Source of the DNA: Nitrosomonas nitrosa
Lineage (GTDB): Bacteria; Pseudomonadota; Gammaproteobacteria; Burkholderiales; Nitrosomonadaceae
Direction: 5' to 3'
Assembly (NCBI RefSeq): GCF_003051105.1
Contig: NZ_QAOO01000008.1
Coordinates: 80,439 to 144,438, forward strand
DNA length: 64,000 nucleotides
The notes under the pieces were generated by a model, which had not been told where the DNA came from, ran no database searches, and worked only from the letters and a program-made list of their open reading frames with translations. The position numbers were made by a program, and so were the translations under genes. This document shows, in pieces, positions 48,586-63,380 of the stretch (position 1 is its first letter; every line of letters starts with the position of its first letter).

Positions 48586-50796
48586 TCAGTCATCCTTAGG
48601 CGCCAGGATAATCCCGGCTAACGGCGGAAGCGTGACGAGGAGAGAGTCCGGAAATTCTAACCAAGGTTCACCAATCGTGCTGATCCACCCACTATTGCCT
48701 ATGTTGCTACCACCATAATAAATAGAGTCGCTGTTAAAAATTTCGAGATAGGCACCCCCCTTGGGGACACCGATTCGATACGTCATACGCGGCACAGGCG
48801 TGAAATTGAGTACGATCAGTCTAAATGAGCCGTCTTGCGCGCGCCGCAGGTAGCTGATTACGGATTGATCTGCATCGTGACAGTCAATCCAGCCAAATCC
48901 TTCAGGGAAAAAATCCAGCTGATGCAATGCGGGTGTAGCCATATAAAGATGATTCAGATCGCGTAATGCCATTTGCACACCACGATGGAATGTGTCGTCA
49001 AGTAAATCCCAGTCAAGCGCTTGGTTGACTTGCCACTCATGCGCATGACCGAACTCATTGCCCATGAAATTGAGTTTCTTGCCTGGACAAGTCATTTGAT
49101 AAGTCAACAACAAACGCAGGTTAGCAAACCTTTGCCAGCGATCACCCGGCATTTTTGCGAGTAGAGAACCTTTTCCATGTACGACTTCGTCGTGTGAGAG
49201 GGGTAGCACAAAATTTTCAGTATAGGCATAAAGTTGGTTGAATGTGAGCTGGTTATGATGGTAGCGTCGATAAATTGCATCTTGTCTCAAATAGGTCAGG
49301 GTATCATTCATCCATCCCATGTTCCATTTCATTGAAAACCCCAAGCCACCGACATAAGTCGGACGTGATACTGCTGGCCAGGCAGTCGATTCTTCCGCAA
49401 TGGTTAACGCGCCCGGAAATTCTTCGTGCACCATAATATTGAGATCACGCAAAAAATCGATTGCATCGAGATTTTCCCGTCCGCCGAATTTATTGGGCAA
49501 CCATTCTCCTGATTTGCGTGAATAATCGAGATAAAGCATCGAGGCGACCGCATCGACGCGCAATCCGTCCAGATGAAATTCATTTAACCAATAATGGGCG
49601 CTTGATAGTAAAAACGATTTCACTTCGTTACGCCCATAGTTAAAAATAAAGGTTCCCCAATCATGATGAAACCCTAGGCGAGGATCCTCATGTTCATAAA
49701 GGGCGGTACCATCGAAACGCGCCAAGGAGAACGCATCCTGGGGAAAGTGTGCGGGCACCCAATCGAGAATCACTCCGATGTTCGCTTCATGACAGGCGTT
49801 TACAAAAAATTTGAAATCCTCTGGTAAGCCAAAACGACTGGTGACAGCAAAATACCCTGTTGTTTGATAGCCCCATGATTCATCGAGCGGATGCTCCGAT
49901 ATCGGCAACAATTCAATATGGGAATAACCCATATCTAACAGGTAGGGGATAAGCTGTTGAGCAAGTTCTCGGTAGCTATAAAACCGTCCATCGGGGTGGC
50001 GTTTCCATGACCCCGCATGCACTTCATAAATATTTAAGGGTGCCCGTAGCCAATCCCATGCAGCACGCTTTTGCATCCAAGCGTCATCTTGCCAAGCAAA
50101 ATGATCTTCTAACGGGGTATAAGCCGCGTTGTTGGGACGCAGTTCATGAAAATTTGCATAGGGGTCGGTTTTTAGGAAGACTTCGCCGGTATAACGATTT
50201 CTAATTTCGTATTTGTAAAGTTGCTTACTAGGAAGATCAGGAATGAATAACTCCCAGACACCACTTTGGTGATGCACCGACATGGGATGAACGCGCCCAT
50301 CCCACCGATTGAAATTACCGACCACGCTGACACGTTCCGCATTCGGTGCCCAGACGGCAAAACGAGTACCAGTAACCCCTTTTATGGTCACTAAATGTGC
50401 ACCGAGGGTTTGATAACTTTGACGTAAACTACCTTCATTGAACAAATACAAATCGTGATCCGAGATTTGCAAGGGGAACGCATAAGGGTCATGTAATTCA
50501 CGCAAGATAACGGTCTCCTGCTGAGTGTACTCCTCGATCCGAAGTAGATAGGGCCAAGGAAGGGGTGTTTTTCCATGCCACTCAAAAATGCCTTCTTCAT
50601 GGACTAGCGGCATTGTCTCGAAGCCATTTGATGTTTGAACCCAAGCATTTTTTGCATGGGGTTGGAATATCCTTATGAATTCGCCGTCTTGAACGCTATG
50701 CCGGCCTAAATAGGCGAACGGATCGTGTAAGCGTGCGGAGAGAAGCGCTTTTTGCAATGAATTAACTTGTTGGCTATAAACGAGTTCAGATTTCAT
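48586..50796 (-). CDS. glgB: 1,4-alpha-glucan branching enzyme
   Basis: About 736 residues. An N-terminal carbohydrate-binding region and a CBM48-type domain (GTRFAVWAPNAERVSVVGNFNRWDGR) precede the GH13 barrel. Catalytic residues lie in GLRVDAVASMLYLDY (nucleophile Asp) and TIAEESTAWP (acid Glu), with the transition-state Asp in LPLSHDEVVHGK. The ATG at 50796 (MKSELVYSQQ) is preferred; the frame extends to a TTG at 50832. It is divergent from glgC. Confidence 0.95.
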   Translation of the reverse strand: MKSELVYSQQVNSLQKALLSARLHDPFAYLGRHSVQDGEFIRIFQPHAKNAWVQTSNGFETMPLVHEEGIFEWHGKTPLPWPYLLRIEEYTQQETVILRELHDPYAFPLQISDHDLYLFNEGSLRQSYQTLGAHLVTIKGVTGTRFAVWAPNAERVSVVGNFNRWDGRVHPMSVHHQSGVWELFIPDLPSKQLYKYEIRNRYTGEVFLKTDPYANFHELRPNNAAYTPLEDHFAWQDDAWMQKRAAWDWLRAPLNIYEVHAGSWKRHPDGRFYSYRELAQQLIPYLLDMGYSHIELLPISEHPLDESWGYQTTGYFAVTSRFGLPEDFKFFVNACHEANIGVILDWVPAHFPQDAFSLARFDGTALYEHEDPRLGFHHDWGTFIFNYGRNEVKSFLLSSAHYWLNEFHLDGLRVDAVASMLYLDYSRKSGEWLPNKFGGRENLDAIDFLRDLNIMVHEEFPGALTIAEESTAWPAVSRPTYVGGLGFSMKWNMGWMNDTLTYLRQDAIYRRYHHNQLTFNQLYAYTENFVLPLSHDEVVHGKGSLLAKMPGDRWQRFANLRLLLTYQMTCPGKKLNFMGNEFGHAHEWQVNQALDWDLLDDTFHRGVQMALRDLNHLYMATPALHQLDFFPEGFGWIDCHDADQSVISYLRRAQDGSFRLIVLNFTPVPRMTYRIGVPKGGAYLEIFNSDSIYYGGSNIGNSGWISTIGEPWLEFPDSLLVTLPPLAGIILAPKDD

Positions 50797-51069
50797 AAGC
50801 TTAAATTGCCATGAACGCCCTGTGTGGAACAATGCGCCTGGAAATGATAATTAAGATCAAGTAAGATGAGATCACAGTGAACGCAAAAGATTGCATTTTA
50901 TTGCTTCTATTTTAGAGTGAAGTAGCATGAAGTGGTAAATATGTAATACATTTGATGGATTATTTTATTCAGCGTGCCTCGTGGCTTACTTTTCTGTCGA
51001 AGAGCGCGTGCTACTTTTTCCATATAAGGAAATGAGATAGAGCGGTATTTCAGGATTGGGAGATAATCA

Positions 51070-52314
51070 ATGCTTACACGTAACACGCTTGCGCTAATCC
51101 TTGCTGGAGGGCGAGGCAGCCGATTGCATCAATTGACTGATTGGCGGGCTAAGCCGGCGGTACCATTTGGTGGTAAATTTCGTATCATCGATTTCCCTCT
51201 TTCCAATTGCGTTAATTCCGGTGTGCGGCGTATTGGGGTCGTGACGCAATACAAAGCGCAAAGCCTGATTCGTCATATCCAGCGCGGCTGGAGTTTTCTT
51301 GATGGCCGTTTCAAAGAGTATGTCGAGCTTTTTCCAGCGCAGCAGCGCACTGAAGAGACTTGGTATCAAGGTACAGCGGATGCGGTTTTTCAGAATCTTG
51401 ATATTTTGCGTGATCATGATCCTAACCATGTATTGATTTTGGGGGGCGATCATGTTTATAAAATGGATTACAGCAGAATGCTGGTTGAACATGCAGATCG
51501 AGGCGCCGATATTACTGTCGCTTGTGCAGAAGTTCCGCTAGAGGAAGCAACGGCCTTCGGCGTTATGGCTGTTAATGATAAATGGCTTGTCACTGATTTC
51601 ACAGAGAAACCGGCAAATCCTGCGCCTATGCCTGGTCAATCAGATCGTGCATTGGTGAGTATGGGTATTTATCTGTTCAATGCTTCCTTTTTATTTGAGC
51701 AACTGATTCGTGATCATGATGATCATCAGTCATCGCATGATTTTGGTAAGGATTTGATCCCTTATCTTGTCAACCATCATCGTGTCTATGCGCATCGCTA
51801 CCCGAGTAGTTGTGTCAATATGGCTGCGGGTGTTCCCTACTGGCGCGATGTGGGCACTATAGATGCCTACTGGGAAGCCAATATCGATCTGACTAAAGTG
51901 ACGCCTGATCTCAATCTGTACGATGAAGATTGGCCGATCTGGACTTACCAGGAACAGCTGCCACCCGCTAAATTTGTTTTTGACGATGATAATCGACGGG
52001 GGCAAGCGCTGGATTCGATGGTTTCGGGAGGCTGCATTATCAGCGGCGCAACAATACGACGTTCACTATTGTTCTCCAATGTTCAGGTTCGAAGTTACGG
52101 GATTGTTGAGGATTCAGTGATTTTGCCGAATGTGGATATCGGTCGGCATGCGCACCTGCGACGTGTTGTCATCGAAAAAAATTGTATTATTCCAGAAGGA
52201 CTGAAAGTTGGATTCAATTTGGAAGAAGACAGTAAGCGGTTTTACGTCACTAAGAAAGGCATAACCCTAATTACACCAGAAATGCTTGGACAATGTATCC
52301 ATCAGGTTCGATAA
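51070..52314 (+). CDS. glgC: Glucose-1-phosphate adenylyltransferase
   Basis: A 414-residue enzyme making ADP-glucose for glycogen. The nucleotide-binding opening [40 protein letters not shown] is intact, and [20 protein letters not shown] and the C-terminal beta-helix are present. GGGAG lies before the ATG. It is probably transcribed with the two downstream GH57 genes. Confidence 0.96.
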   Translation: MLTRNTLALILAGGRGSRLHQLTDWRAKPAVPFGGKFRIIDFPLSNCVNSGVRRIGVVTQYKAQSLIRHIQRGWSFLDGRFKEYVELFPAQQRTEETWYQGTADAVFQNLDILRDHDPNHVLILGGDHVYKMDYSRMLVEHADRGADITVACAEVPLEEATAFGVMAVNDKWLVTDFTEKPANPAPMPGQSDRALVSMGIYLFNASFLFEQLIRDHDDHQSSHDFGKDLIPYLVNHHRVYAHRYPSSCVNMAAGVPYWRDVGTIDAYWEANIDLTKVTPDLNLYDEDWPIWTYQEQLPPAKFVFDDDNRRGQALDSMVSGGCIISGATIRRSLLFSNVQVRSYGIVEDSVILPNVDIGRHAHLRRVVIEKNCIIPEGLKVGFNLEEDSKRFYVTKKGITLITPEMLGQCIHQVR

Positions 52315-52380
52315 AAGGGTGGCATATTCGGATTAAAGTGGGTTAATTTCCTGGATGACATACAAAATAATGGCACAACC

Positions 52381-54090
52381 ATGAACCCCATAAATCTCGT
52401 GTTGCTATGGCATATGCACCAGCCGGATTATCGAGATCATGAAACGGGCGAATTTTTGCTGCCATGGGTATATCTCCACGCGATCAAAGACTATACCGAT
52501 ATGGCGCATCACCTCGAGAGCCATCCGCGTATCAAAGTGGTAATTAATTTTGTACCGGTATTGCTGGATCAACTTGAAGATTATATCCAGCAATTTGCAC
52601 AGGGAGAAATACGGGATCCCCTGCTGCGACTACTTTCTAAACCGGATCTGAATTTGATTACAGCTAAAGAGCGTGCTTATATTTTAGATAGCTGCTTCCG
52701 AAGTAATCACACGACTATGTTGGAGCCTTATCCCGCTTATCGCCATCTGCGTGACCTTTATGCGATGTTGAGAGAGCAGGGTGATAAGGATTTAATGTAT
52801 GTTTCTGATCAATACATTGCTGATTTATTAACATGGTACCACCTTGCATGGACTGGCGAGAGTGTGCGCCGGAGTCATGCGATTGTGGTGCAGCTCATGA
52901 CACAAGGTAAAAATTTCAGTTTTGCGGATCGGATGCAGTTATTCAATCTGATTGGGGAGCTTATTCAAGATTTGATTCCACGTTACCGTAAGCTGGCAGC
53001 GTCAGGTCAAATCGAGTTGTCTATCACTCCTCATTATCATCCACTGGCACCACTCCTCATAGATTTTTCTTCGGCTCGAGATAGTGAGCCGAATGCTGTT
53101 TTACCCTCAAGTGCTGCATACCCGGGAGGACGGGAACGCGTTGTATTCCATTTGGAGTCAAGCATCACTAGTCATCAGCAGCGTTTCAATGTCGAGCCAA
53201 CAGGTATATGGCCTGCTGAAGGTGCCATTTCAACCGCTTTATTGAATATCTTGATGGAATCAGGTTGTCGGTGGAGCGCGAGTGGCGAAAGCGTTTTGGT
53301 TAACAGCCTGCGTAAATCGAATCCAGATCAATTCTTGCCAGACCGCAATCAATATCTTTATCGACCTTATCAAATAGCTGATAAAGATAAAAGTATATTG
53401 TGTTTTTTTCGAGATGATAAATTATCCGATATGATCGGTTTTGAGTACTCGAAATGGTTTGGACGTGACGCGGCAGAGCATTTTGTTTATACGATCGAAA
53501 AGATTCGGCAAGAAGCACAATCGATTGAAAATCAGATTGTGAGTGTAATTCTGGATGGAGAAAATGCATGGGAATCATATCCGTATAATGGTTACTATTT
53601 TCTTAATGATCTTTATGAATTGCTGAGTAACCACCCTCATATTCAAACAACTACTTACCAAGACTATATCGATAATCACAATTTTTCGCGAACCGAAATC
53701 AAAGTGTTACCGGCAGTAGCTGCAGGAAGCTGGGTTTATGGTACATTTTCTACATGGATTGGCGATCACGATAAAAATCTTGCGTGGGATCTGTTGTGTG
53801 CTGCGAAACAGAGCTATGATTTAGTAATGAAGAGTGGACGATTAACAGACCAAGAGATGAGGTTGGCGGAGCTACAACTTGCTTCATGTGAAAGCTCAGA
53901 TTGGTTTTGGTGGTTAGGTGATTATAATTCACCACAGGCTGTTGCTAGTTTTGACCGGCTATTCCGTAAAAATCTTTCTAATCTTTATCGCTTGCTGAAG
54001 TTACCCGTCCCAGCGGTCGTACTTGAACCTATCAGTCATGGTGTAGGTAGAGGTGCTGGCTTAAATGAAACAATGCGGCGATCTTCTTAA
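52381..54090 (+). CDS. Glycoside hydrolase family 57 protein
   Basis: A 569-residue GH57 enzyme. Conserved region 1 reads LLWHMHQPDYRD, the catalytic Glu lies in GIWPAEGAIS (about 280), and the catalytic Asp in VILDGENAWE (about 387). The family includes alpha-amylases and amylopullulanases; the closest function cannot be read from motifs alone. It lies 66 bases after glgC, which suggests a role in glycogen remodelling or breakdown. Confidence 0.9.
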   Translation: MNPINLVLLWHMHQPDYRDHETGEFLLPWVYLHAIKDYTDMAHHLESHPRIKVVINFVPVLLDQLEDYIQQFAQGEIRDPLLRLLSKPDLNLITAKERAYILDSCFRSNHTTMLEPYPAYRHLRDLYAMLREQGDKDLMYVSDQYIADLLTWYHLAWTGESVRRSHAIVVQLMTQGKNFSFADRMQLFNLIGELIQDLIPRYRKLAASGQIELSITPHYHPLAPLLIDFSSARDSEPNAVLPSSAAYPGGRERVVFHLESSITSHQQRFNVEPTGIWPAEGAISTALLNILMESGCRWSASGESVLVNSLRKSNPDQFLPDRNQYLYRPYQIADKDKSILCFFRDDKLSDMIGFEYSKWFGRDAAEHFVYTIEKIRQEAQSIENQIVSVILDGENAWESYPYNGYYFLNDLYELLSNHPHIQTTTYQDYIDNHNFSRTEIKVLPAVAAGSWVYGTFSTWIGDHDKNLAWDLLCAAKQSYDLVMKSGRLTDQEMRLAELQLASCESSDWFWWLGDYNSPQAVASFDRLFRKNLSNLYRLLKLPVPAVVLEPISHGVGRGAGLNETMRRSS

Positions 54091-54220
54091 GCCAAGCCTT
54101 ATGAATATGATTGGAAATTTAAATAAATCAGCTATCGATAACCCAATGCCAGCAAGGAATTTAAAAAGGGTGTTCCGTTGATTAATAATCGAGTAATCCA
54201 ACGCATATGAGTGAATATTA

Positions 54221-56239
54221 GTGGCATCTCAGTCTGTTTCTTTACTTTTTGGTGTTCATGCGCACCAACCAATTGGTAATTTTACCGAGGTTTTGGTAGA
54301 CGCCCATTTGCGTTGTTACCAACCTTTCTTGCATGTTTTATCTCGTTTCCCAGAATTTAAATTTGCGCTTCATTTTTCTGGGTGGTTGCTCGATTTTTTG
54401 TTTGAGCATTATCCAGATGATATGGCTTTATTGCGTGAGATGGTTGAACGTGGACAAGTGGAGCTTTTCAGTGCAGGAGAAACTGAACCAGTATTGGCCG
54501 TCATTCCTAATCGAGACCGTATCGGACAAATCGAAACTTTTTCAAAGAAATTAGAAAAGAAGCTGGGACAGTATCCGCAAGGCGCATGGCTTACTGAACG
54601 AGTTTGGGAATCAACAGTAGTACCTGCTCTGGTAGATTGTGGCATACGCTATGCAATCGTTGACGACTATCATTTTATTTGTGCCGGAAAAACCAAGGAT
54701 GAGCTTATCGGTTACTTTACAACGGAAGAAGACGCAAGGACCTTAGATCTCTTTCCTATTTCTGAAATACTTCGTTATAGATTGCCTTTTTCTCCAGCGC
54801 ATGAGGCAGTAGCGTATATCGAATCGTTAGCTGAAAGTTCAGCAAATAATAGGCAAGCGGCAGCAATCTATTTTGATGACATAGAAAAATTCGGCATTTG
54901 GCCAGAAACCTATCAATGGGTGTATGAAAGAGGGTGGCTTGAGCAGTTCATTCAAGGTGTACTCGCTTCTTCTAAAATCATTCCAAGACATTATCGTGAT
55001 TATCATGCGTCTGAGAAAACACGTGGCGTAATATATCTTCCGACTACTTCCTATATCGAAATGAATGAGTGGACGTTGCCGGCAGAGCCAGCTAATGCTT
55101 ATGCTAGCCTGGTCCAGCAAGCAAAATCAGCCGGTTGGTATGAACATAGTAAATCATTTTTACGAGGAGGAATCTGGAAAAATTTTTTTTCACGCTATCC
55201 AGAATCGAACTGGATGCATAAACGTATGTTAACGCTTTCTGCGCGCTTTGCCGCTTTGCCGGTGAATCAGCGTACAGATGAAATGCGGCAAAAGCTTTAT
55301 GCGTCACAAGCCAATGACGCATATTGGCATGGTTTATTCGGTGGGTTATATCTTCCCCATTTGCGGCGGGCGATATATAGCAACATCGTTGAGTTGGAGG
55401 CATTGTTGGATAGTTGTGTGTCGCGACCCACTTTTTTTATCGAAGATACCGATTTAGATGGTGTGGATGAGGCCTATCTGCATAATAAAAACCTTCAAGC
55501 TGTCGTTAAGCTTGATGGAAGTGCCAGTGTCTGCGAGTTAGATGCCTATCATCTCAGGCATAATTTTGGCGATACCTTGCGTCGTCAAACTGAGCATTAC
55601 CATTGCAGGGTACATCAGGGTGCGCATAATTTTCCTAAGCACAATGATGCAGGTATCGCTTCAGCGCATGATCGAATTGATCTTAAGCAGCAAATAGTGT
55701 CATCCGATTTAACTGTGGACAATCGTGCGCAAAGCGTATTTATTGATGAATTCAATGGAATGCCGATAATTTATCAGCTTGAGTCACACGACAGCAGTTC
55801 TGTCCGTTTTTTGTCGACTGTTGATCAAGGGTCAATCGTTAAAGAGCTGAAGTTATCTGAAAATAATTTATCAGTTGCCTATAGCTTGTCTGGAGAATTG
55901 ACCGGCTCAATTGCATGCGAAATTAGTTTGGCGATGCCTAGCTGTGATGGCGTAGGCGGGCGTTATATTAAAAACGGTGTGGAAGTGCTAGGTGGATTTG
56001 GTCAGAATTTTGATCTCGATGAGCTGACAAATATCACATTAGACGATATCGTGTTGCAGGGTGCGCTAATTTTGCGCATATCAGAACCGGTAAAATTGCA
56101 AGCCAATCCGCATTTCTCGGTTTCTCAATCAGAGGGTGGCGTTGAAAAAATTATGCAGGCAGTAAAATTAAAACTAATTTGGCCAGTATCGATTAAGAAA
56201 TTAAAGATTGTTTTGGAGGTTGACGATAAATCAAAATAA
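54221..56239 (+). CDS. GH57 4-alpha-glucanotransferase / alpha-amylase-like protein
   Basis: 672 residues. A GH57 barrel with VHAHQPIGNF, the nucleophile Glu in GAWLTERVWES (about 129) and the acid Asp in YFDDIEKFGIWPE, then helical and beta-rich C-terminal domains (DUF1925/DUF1926-like), as in Thermococcus 4-alpha-glucanotransferase. It starts at a GTG (54221); the short upstream ATG frame stops after four codons. It is the last gene of the glg cluster and is followed by a candidate terminator. Confidence 0.9.
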   Translation: MASQSVSLLFGVHAHQPIGNFTEVLVDAHLRCYQPFLHVLSRFPEFKFALHFSGWLLDFLFEHYPDDMALLREMVERGQVELFSAGETEPVLAVIPNRDRIGQIETFSKKLEKKLGQYPQGAWLTERVWESTVVPALVDCGIRYAIVDDYHFICAGKTKDELIGYFTTEEDARTLDLFPISEILRYRLPFSPAHEAVAYIESLAESSANNRQAAAIYFDDIEKFGIWPETYQWVYERGWLEQFIQGVLASSKIIPRHYRDYHASEKTRGVIYLPTTSYIEMNEWTLPAEPANAYASLVQQAKSAGWYEHSKSFLRGGIWKNFFSRYPESNWMHKRMLTLSARFAALPVNQRTDEMRQKLYASQANDAYWHGLFGGLYLPHLRRAIYSNIVELEALLDSCVSRPTFFIEDTDLDGVDEAYLHNKNLQAVVKLDGSASVCELDAYHLRHNFGDTLRRQTEHYHCRVHQGAHNFPKHNDAGIASAHDRIDLKQQIVSSDLTVDNRAQSVFIDEFNGMPIIYQLESHDSSSVRFLSTVDQGSIVKELKLSENNLSVAYSLSGELTGSIACEISLAMPSCDGVGGRYIKNGVEVLGGFGQNFDLDELTNITLDDIVLQGALILRISEPVKLQANPHFSVSQSEGGVEKIMQAVKLKLIWPVSIKKLKIVLEVDDKSK

Positions 56240-56242
56240 CAC

Positions 56243-56267
56243 GGCCTCAATTAAACGAATCGAGGCC
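56243..56267 (+). terminator. Candidate terminator after the GH57 genes
   Basis: GGCCTC pairs with GAGGCC, with a further ATT/AAT pairing inside and a short loop. The following sequence is only moderately T-rich (AATCCATTATTTTC), so this is a weak intrinsic terminator. It would separate the glycogen genes from the rRNA promoter. Confidence 0.5.
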
Positions 56268-56392
56268 AATCCATTATTTTCTTGTTCAAGATATAAAAAA
56301 ACATAACCGCTATATTCTTATGATATCGCTAGATTATTCTGCTTCTTGCGATCAATGCATAACAAGAATTTAAAAATTTATTTGTAAATATC

Positions 56393-56420
56393 TTGACCGG
56401 AATATTTCAATCTGTATAAT
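56393..56420 (+). promoter_or_regulatory. rRNA operon promoter
   Basis: TTGACC at 56393-56398, a 16-base spacer and TATAAT at 56415-56420, about 200 bases before 16S. A -10 consensus with a short spacer is typical of strong rrn promoters. The stretch before it is very AT-rich, as an UP element would be. Confidence 0.8.
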
Positions 56421-56465
56421 GCACATCTCTCGACGCTTGAGGGGTAACAAAAACCGAAAGCGACA

Positions 56466-56478
56466 TGATCTTTAAAAA
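56466..56478 (+). promoter_or_regulatory. boxA antitermination element in the rrn leader
   Basis: TGATCTTTAAAAA, one base from the boxA form TGCTCTTTAAAAA that occurs again in the 16S-23S spacer at 58489-58501. It would load the Nus antitermination complex. Confidence 0.6.
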
Positions 56479-56479
56479 T

Positions 56480-56509
56480 AAACAACCAATAAATGTAGGC
56501 GTTTGGTAA
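56480..56509 (+). other. 5' arm of the 16S processing stem
   Basis: AAACAACCAATAAATGTAGG and the bases after it are the near-perfect reverse complement of 58171-58200. The two arms would form the long duplex cut by RNase III on either side of 16S. Confidence 0.75.
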
Positions 56510-56619
56510 AGAATTAATTAGATCGTTGATCGAAGTTAATTAGTAACCATTTCAAAAAGGTATTAATTTACATCAGCTATTTTAAGTGTAAATTAATAGT
56601 CAAGCAAAGAATTAAGATT

Positions 56620-58158
<1,539 letters not shown>

Positions 58159-58170
58159 AAAATCACTAAT

Positions 58171-58200
58171 TACCAAGCGCCTACAATTTATTGGTTGTTT
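58171..58200 (+). other. 3' arm of the 16S processing stem
   Basis: Reverse complement of 56480-56509 with a few mismatches; see that entry. Confidence 0.75.
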
Positions 58201-58261
58201 AAAATCACGCAAAAGAATTTAATATCGTATCTTAAGGTTGTGCTAATAGAAGATCCTTAGT

Positions 58262-58338
<77 letters not shown>

Positions 58339-58342
58339 AATA

Positions 58343-58418
58343 GGGGGTGTAGCTCAGCTGGGAGAGCACCTGCTTTGCAAGCAGGGGGTCATCGGTTCGA
58401 TCCCGTTCACCTCCACCA
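58343..58418 (+). tRNA. tRNA-Ala (TGC)
   Basis: 76 bases including CCA. The acceptor GGGGGTG pairs with CACCTCC (one G-U), the anticodon TGC is at 58376-58378 between CCTGC and GCAGG, and the T-arm is GGTTCGATCCC. It follows tRNA-Ile by four bases. Confidence 0.97.
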
Positions 58419-58488
58419 ATCAATCTGGCTGTTTCTGTTTGAGAAAATGGGGGCGATGTTAATTGTTTTTTTATTCTTGCGTTGGTTT

Positions 58489-58501
58489 TGCTCTTTAAAA
58501 A
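58489..58501 (+). promoter_or_regulatory. boxA antitermination element in the 16S-23S spacer
   Basis: TGCTCTTTAAAAA, matching the bacterial rrn boxA consensus, about 80 bases before 23S. Confidence 0.7.
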
Positions 58502-58584
58502 TTTAAAAAAAGGTAGATTGTAATAATGAAATTCAAATTGAAGTTATTTGTATTTCATTGTAAATGAAGTTCTCAAAAATATAG

Positions 58585-61501
<2,917 letters not shown>

Positions 61502-61542
61502 ATAATTTTGAGAATTATATTTAACAGATAACAGTCTATTTA

Positions 61543-61570
61543 AAATGGCTTTCCATGGGGAAAGCCATTT
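61543..61570 (+). other. Hairpin between 23S and 5S rRNA
   Basis: A perfect 12-bp stem (AAATGGCTTTCC with GGAAAGCCATTT) and a four-base loop. It is probably a processing or folding element of the precursor; there is no long T-tract that would make it a terminator. Confidence 0.6.
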
Positions 61571-61580
61571 ATACAGGTTA

Positions 61581-61696
61581 TGCTTGGCGGCAATAGCGCT
61601 TTGGAACCACCTCTTCCCATTCCGAACAGAACCGTGAAACGAAGTAGCGCCGATGATAGTGTGTAATCGCATGTGAAAGTAGGTCACCGCCAAGCT
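61581..61696 (+). rRNA. rrf: 5S ribosomal RNA
   Basis: About 116 bases. The ends TGCTTGGCGG and CCGCCAAGC pair, and CCACCTCTTCCCATTCCGAACAG-type core sequence is present. It is the last gene of the rRNA operon. Confidence 0.96.
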
Positions 61697-61712
61697 CTTA
61701 TATTTGAAATAA

Positions 61713-61778
61713 GTAATTTCTTATTAGTGTATATAAGAAAATTACATAAAAATAAATCCATTGATGTTGGATTTATTT
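61713..61778 (+). terminator. Tandem AT-rich hairpins after 5S, candidate terminator
   Basis: Two stems follow 5S: 61713-61724 with 61733-61745 (12 pairs, one bulge), and AAATAAATCCA at 61750-61760 with TGGATTTATTT at 61768-61778 (11 bp). The second carries T-rich bases only within its 3' arm, so termination is likely by position but not proven by sequence. Confidence 0.45.
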
Positions 61779-62229
61779 ACCTCAGAACTAATATAAATTG
61801 CTCGAAAATACATCAATACCGAGTAATTTATATCTAATTTTCATTGCTATTATAGCAACCAATATTCTACCTATTTGTTATCCAGTTTCATGGATAATAT
61901 CAGTAACTTCATCTTCACTATAATTGAAATATTGTCACTTTACATCGGTAAATTGATTGAGAATGCCGGTATAAAGATGATTAATATTTCCTTTCACCTA
62001 CCCGTAGTAACTATCATATTTTTACCCTTGTTAATAAAAGAATAAAATTATCTCCAAAAGTGCTGTGATACTCTGCTGCTGATCAAGAGCAGAAATACTT
62101 ATCGTTAGTTATAACACCGTACCCCTCTGTGCTCCTCTTTATTTACGATGAGAGCAATAAGAATGTTGGCGTGATGAATCTGATAGAGTTGTGCTCAAAC
62201 TAAAATAAAACTTGATGTAGCCAAGCGCT
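61779..62229. other. AT-rich gene-free region after the rRNA operon
   Basis: About 450 AT-rich bases with no believable reading frame on either strand and no repeat, tRNA or clear promoter. Confidence 0.4.
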
Positions 62230-63318
62230 TTATACAAATCGCAGTAAGCTGTTAGGAAAGCGCCATTTCACTACTCGATAAAAATAACATAGAGGATAAA
62301 GCACAATCAGGGTAATAGCCGCAGCCAAGAATGCTTGCGCTAATTCGCCGCGCGCCAGTAATAAAGTTAATAATTCTAAAATTACAAAATGCATCAAGTA
62401 GAAGAAAAGTGCAGTTTGACCAAATACTAGCAGAGGACCATTTTGGCGAACACCGATCTTCGTTTTTAACCATATTAAAAATGCTAAGATCAGCATCATT
62501 AGTCCTAGCTCTAATGTTATATAGGAAATACTCGGTGGGTACTTGCTAACATGCAGCCATTGTATAAGTGAATTATTTTCACGAAGCAATAGCATGTTTC
62601 CATAATCATTGAAACCGCGTACCAGTAAGAAGCAAGTTAGCAAAACTAAGCTGCAGAGCAGAAGTATACGCGTAACTGACAAGCTGGCTTCTGAACGATC
62701 ACCTAGCCATTCACCAAAGACCCAACCTAACATCATTATCGATAACCATGGGATGGCTGGATAAAGTGCTGTAAAGGATTCGCTAAACCACGGCGCAAAA
62801 GTTAGTGATAATAATAGAGGTACCTCTCCCGGGGGTTGCCAGAAAAGTAGCGTAAAGGCTTCTCCACCAAAAATTAATAGCAATGCGCACAGCAAAAGTG
62901 TGCGTCTGCTTAAGTGATGAAGTAGCGTCATTAGCATCATGCTTACACCGATTGCATAAAGTACTTGCAAATAAAGCTTTCCGGCTGCCAGTGAAAATAC
63001 CACGATATCCAAAAGTGCGATAAATGCTCCCCGAATGAATAAATCAAGATCAATGTTTCTGTCACTCATGCCCTTTTCGCGCCGCTGTAGGATGCTGAGC
63101 GCCATAGCTGTTCCTGTTAGGAATACGAATGTCGGTGCACTCAGATGGGTTATCCAGCGCGCAAAAAACTGTTCAGTCACAAAGCTCGAACCCACGATAT
63201 GCGATACGACGGTATCGCCAGCTACGCGCCCTTCATTAAAGAAAATTGATGCGTGGTCTAGTGCCATTAACACCATGACAATACCGCGCATCCAATCAAT
63301 GGCAGCAATACGATTCAT
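62230..63318 (-). CDS. DUF1624 (heparan-alpha-glucosaminide acetyltransferase-like) membrane protein
   Basis: A 362-residue polytopic membrane protein with about ten helices. The N-terminus MNRIAAIDWMRGIVMVLMALDHASIFFNE has the RGI.M.LMALDH motif with the conserved His typical of DUF1624 and related acyltransferase-like families. The C-terminal LVFGQTALFFYLMHF is also conserved. The substrate is unknown. The truncated TPR gene lies 62 bases upstream on the same strand. Confidence 0.85.
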   Translation of the reverse strand: MNRIAAIDWMRGIVMVLMALDHASIFFNEGRVAGDTVVSHIVGSSFVTEQFFARWITHLSAPTFVFLTGTAMALSILQRREKGMSDRNIDLDLFIRGAFIALLDIVVFSLAAGKLYLQVLYAIGVSMMLMTLLHHLSRRTLLLCALLLIFGGEAFTLLFWQPPGEVPLLLSLTFAPWFSESFTALYPAIPWLSIMMLGWVFGEWLGDRSEASLSVTRILLLCSLVLLTCFLLVRGFNDYGNMLLLRENNSLIQWLHVSKYPPSISYITLELGLMMLILAFLIWLKTKIGVRQNGPLLVFGQTALFFYLMHFVILELLTLLLARGELAQAFLAAAITLIVLYPLCYFYRVVKWRFPNSLLRFV

Positions 63319-63380
63319 GTAATGTCTGTTCAGTACTGGGTGATGATTGAAATAAACAGTGCCTATACTTTATGAAAAAA

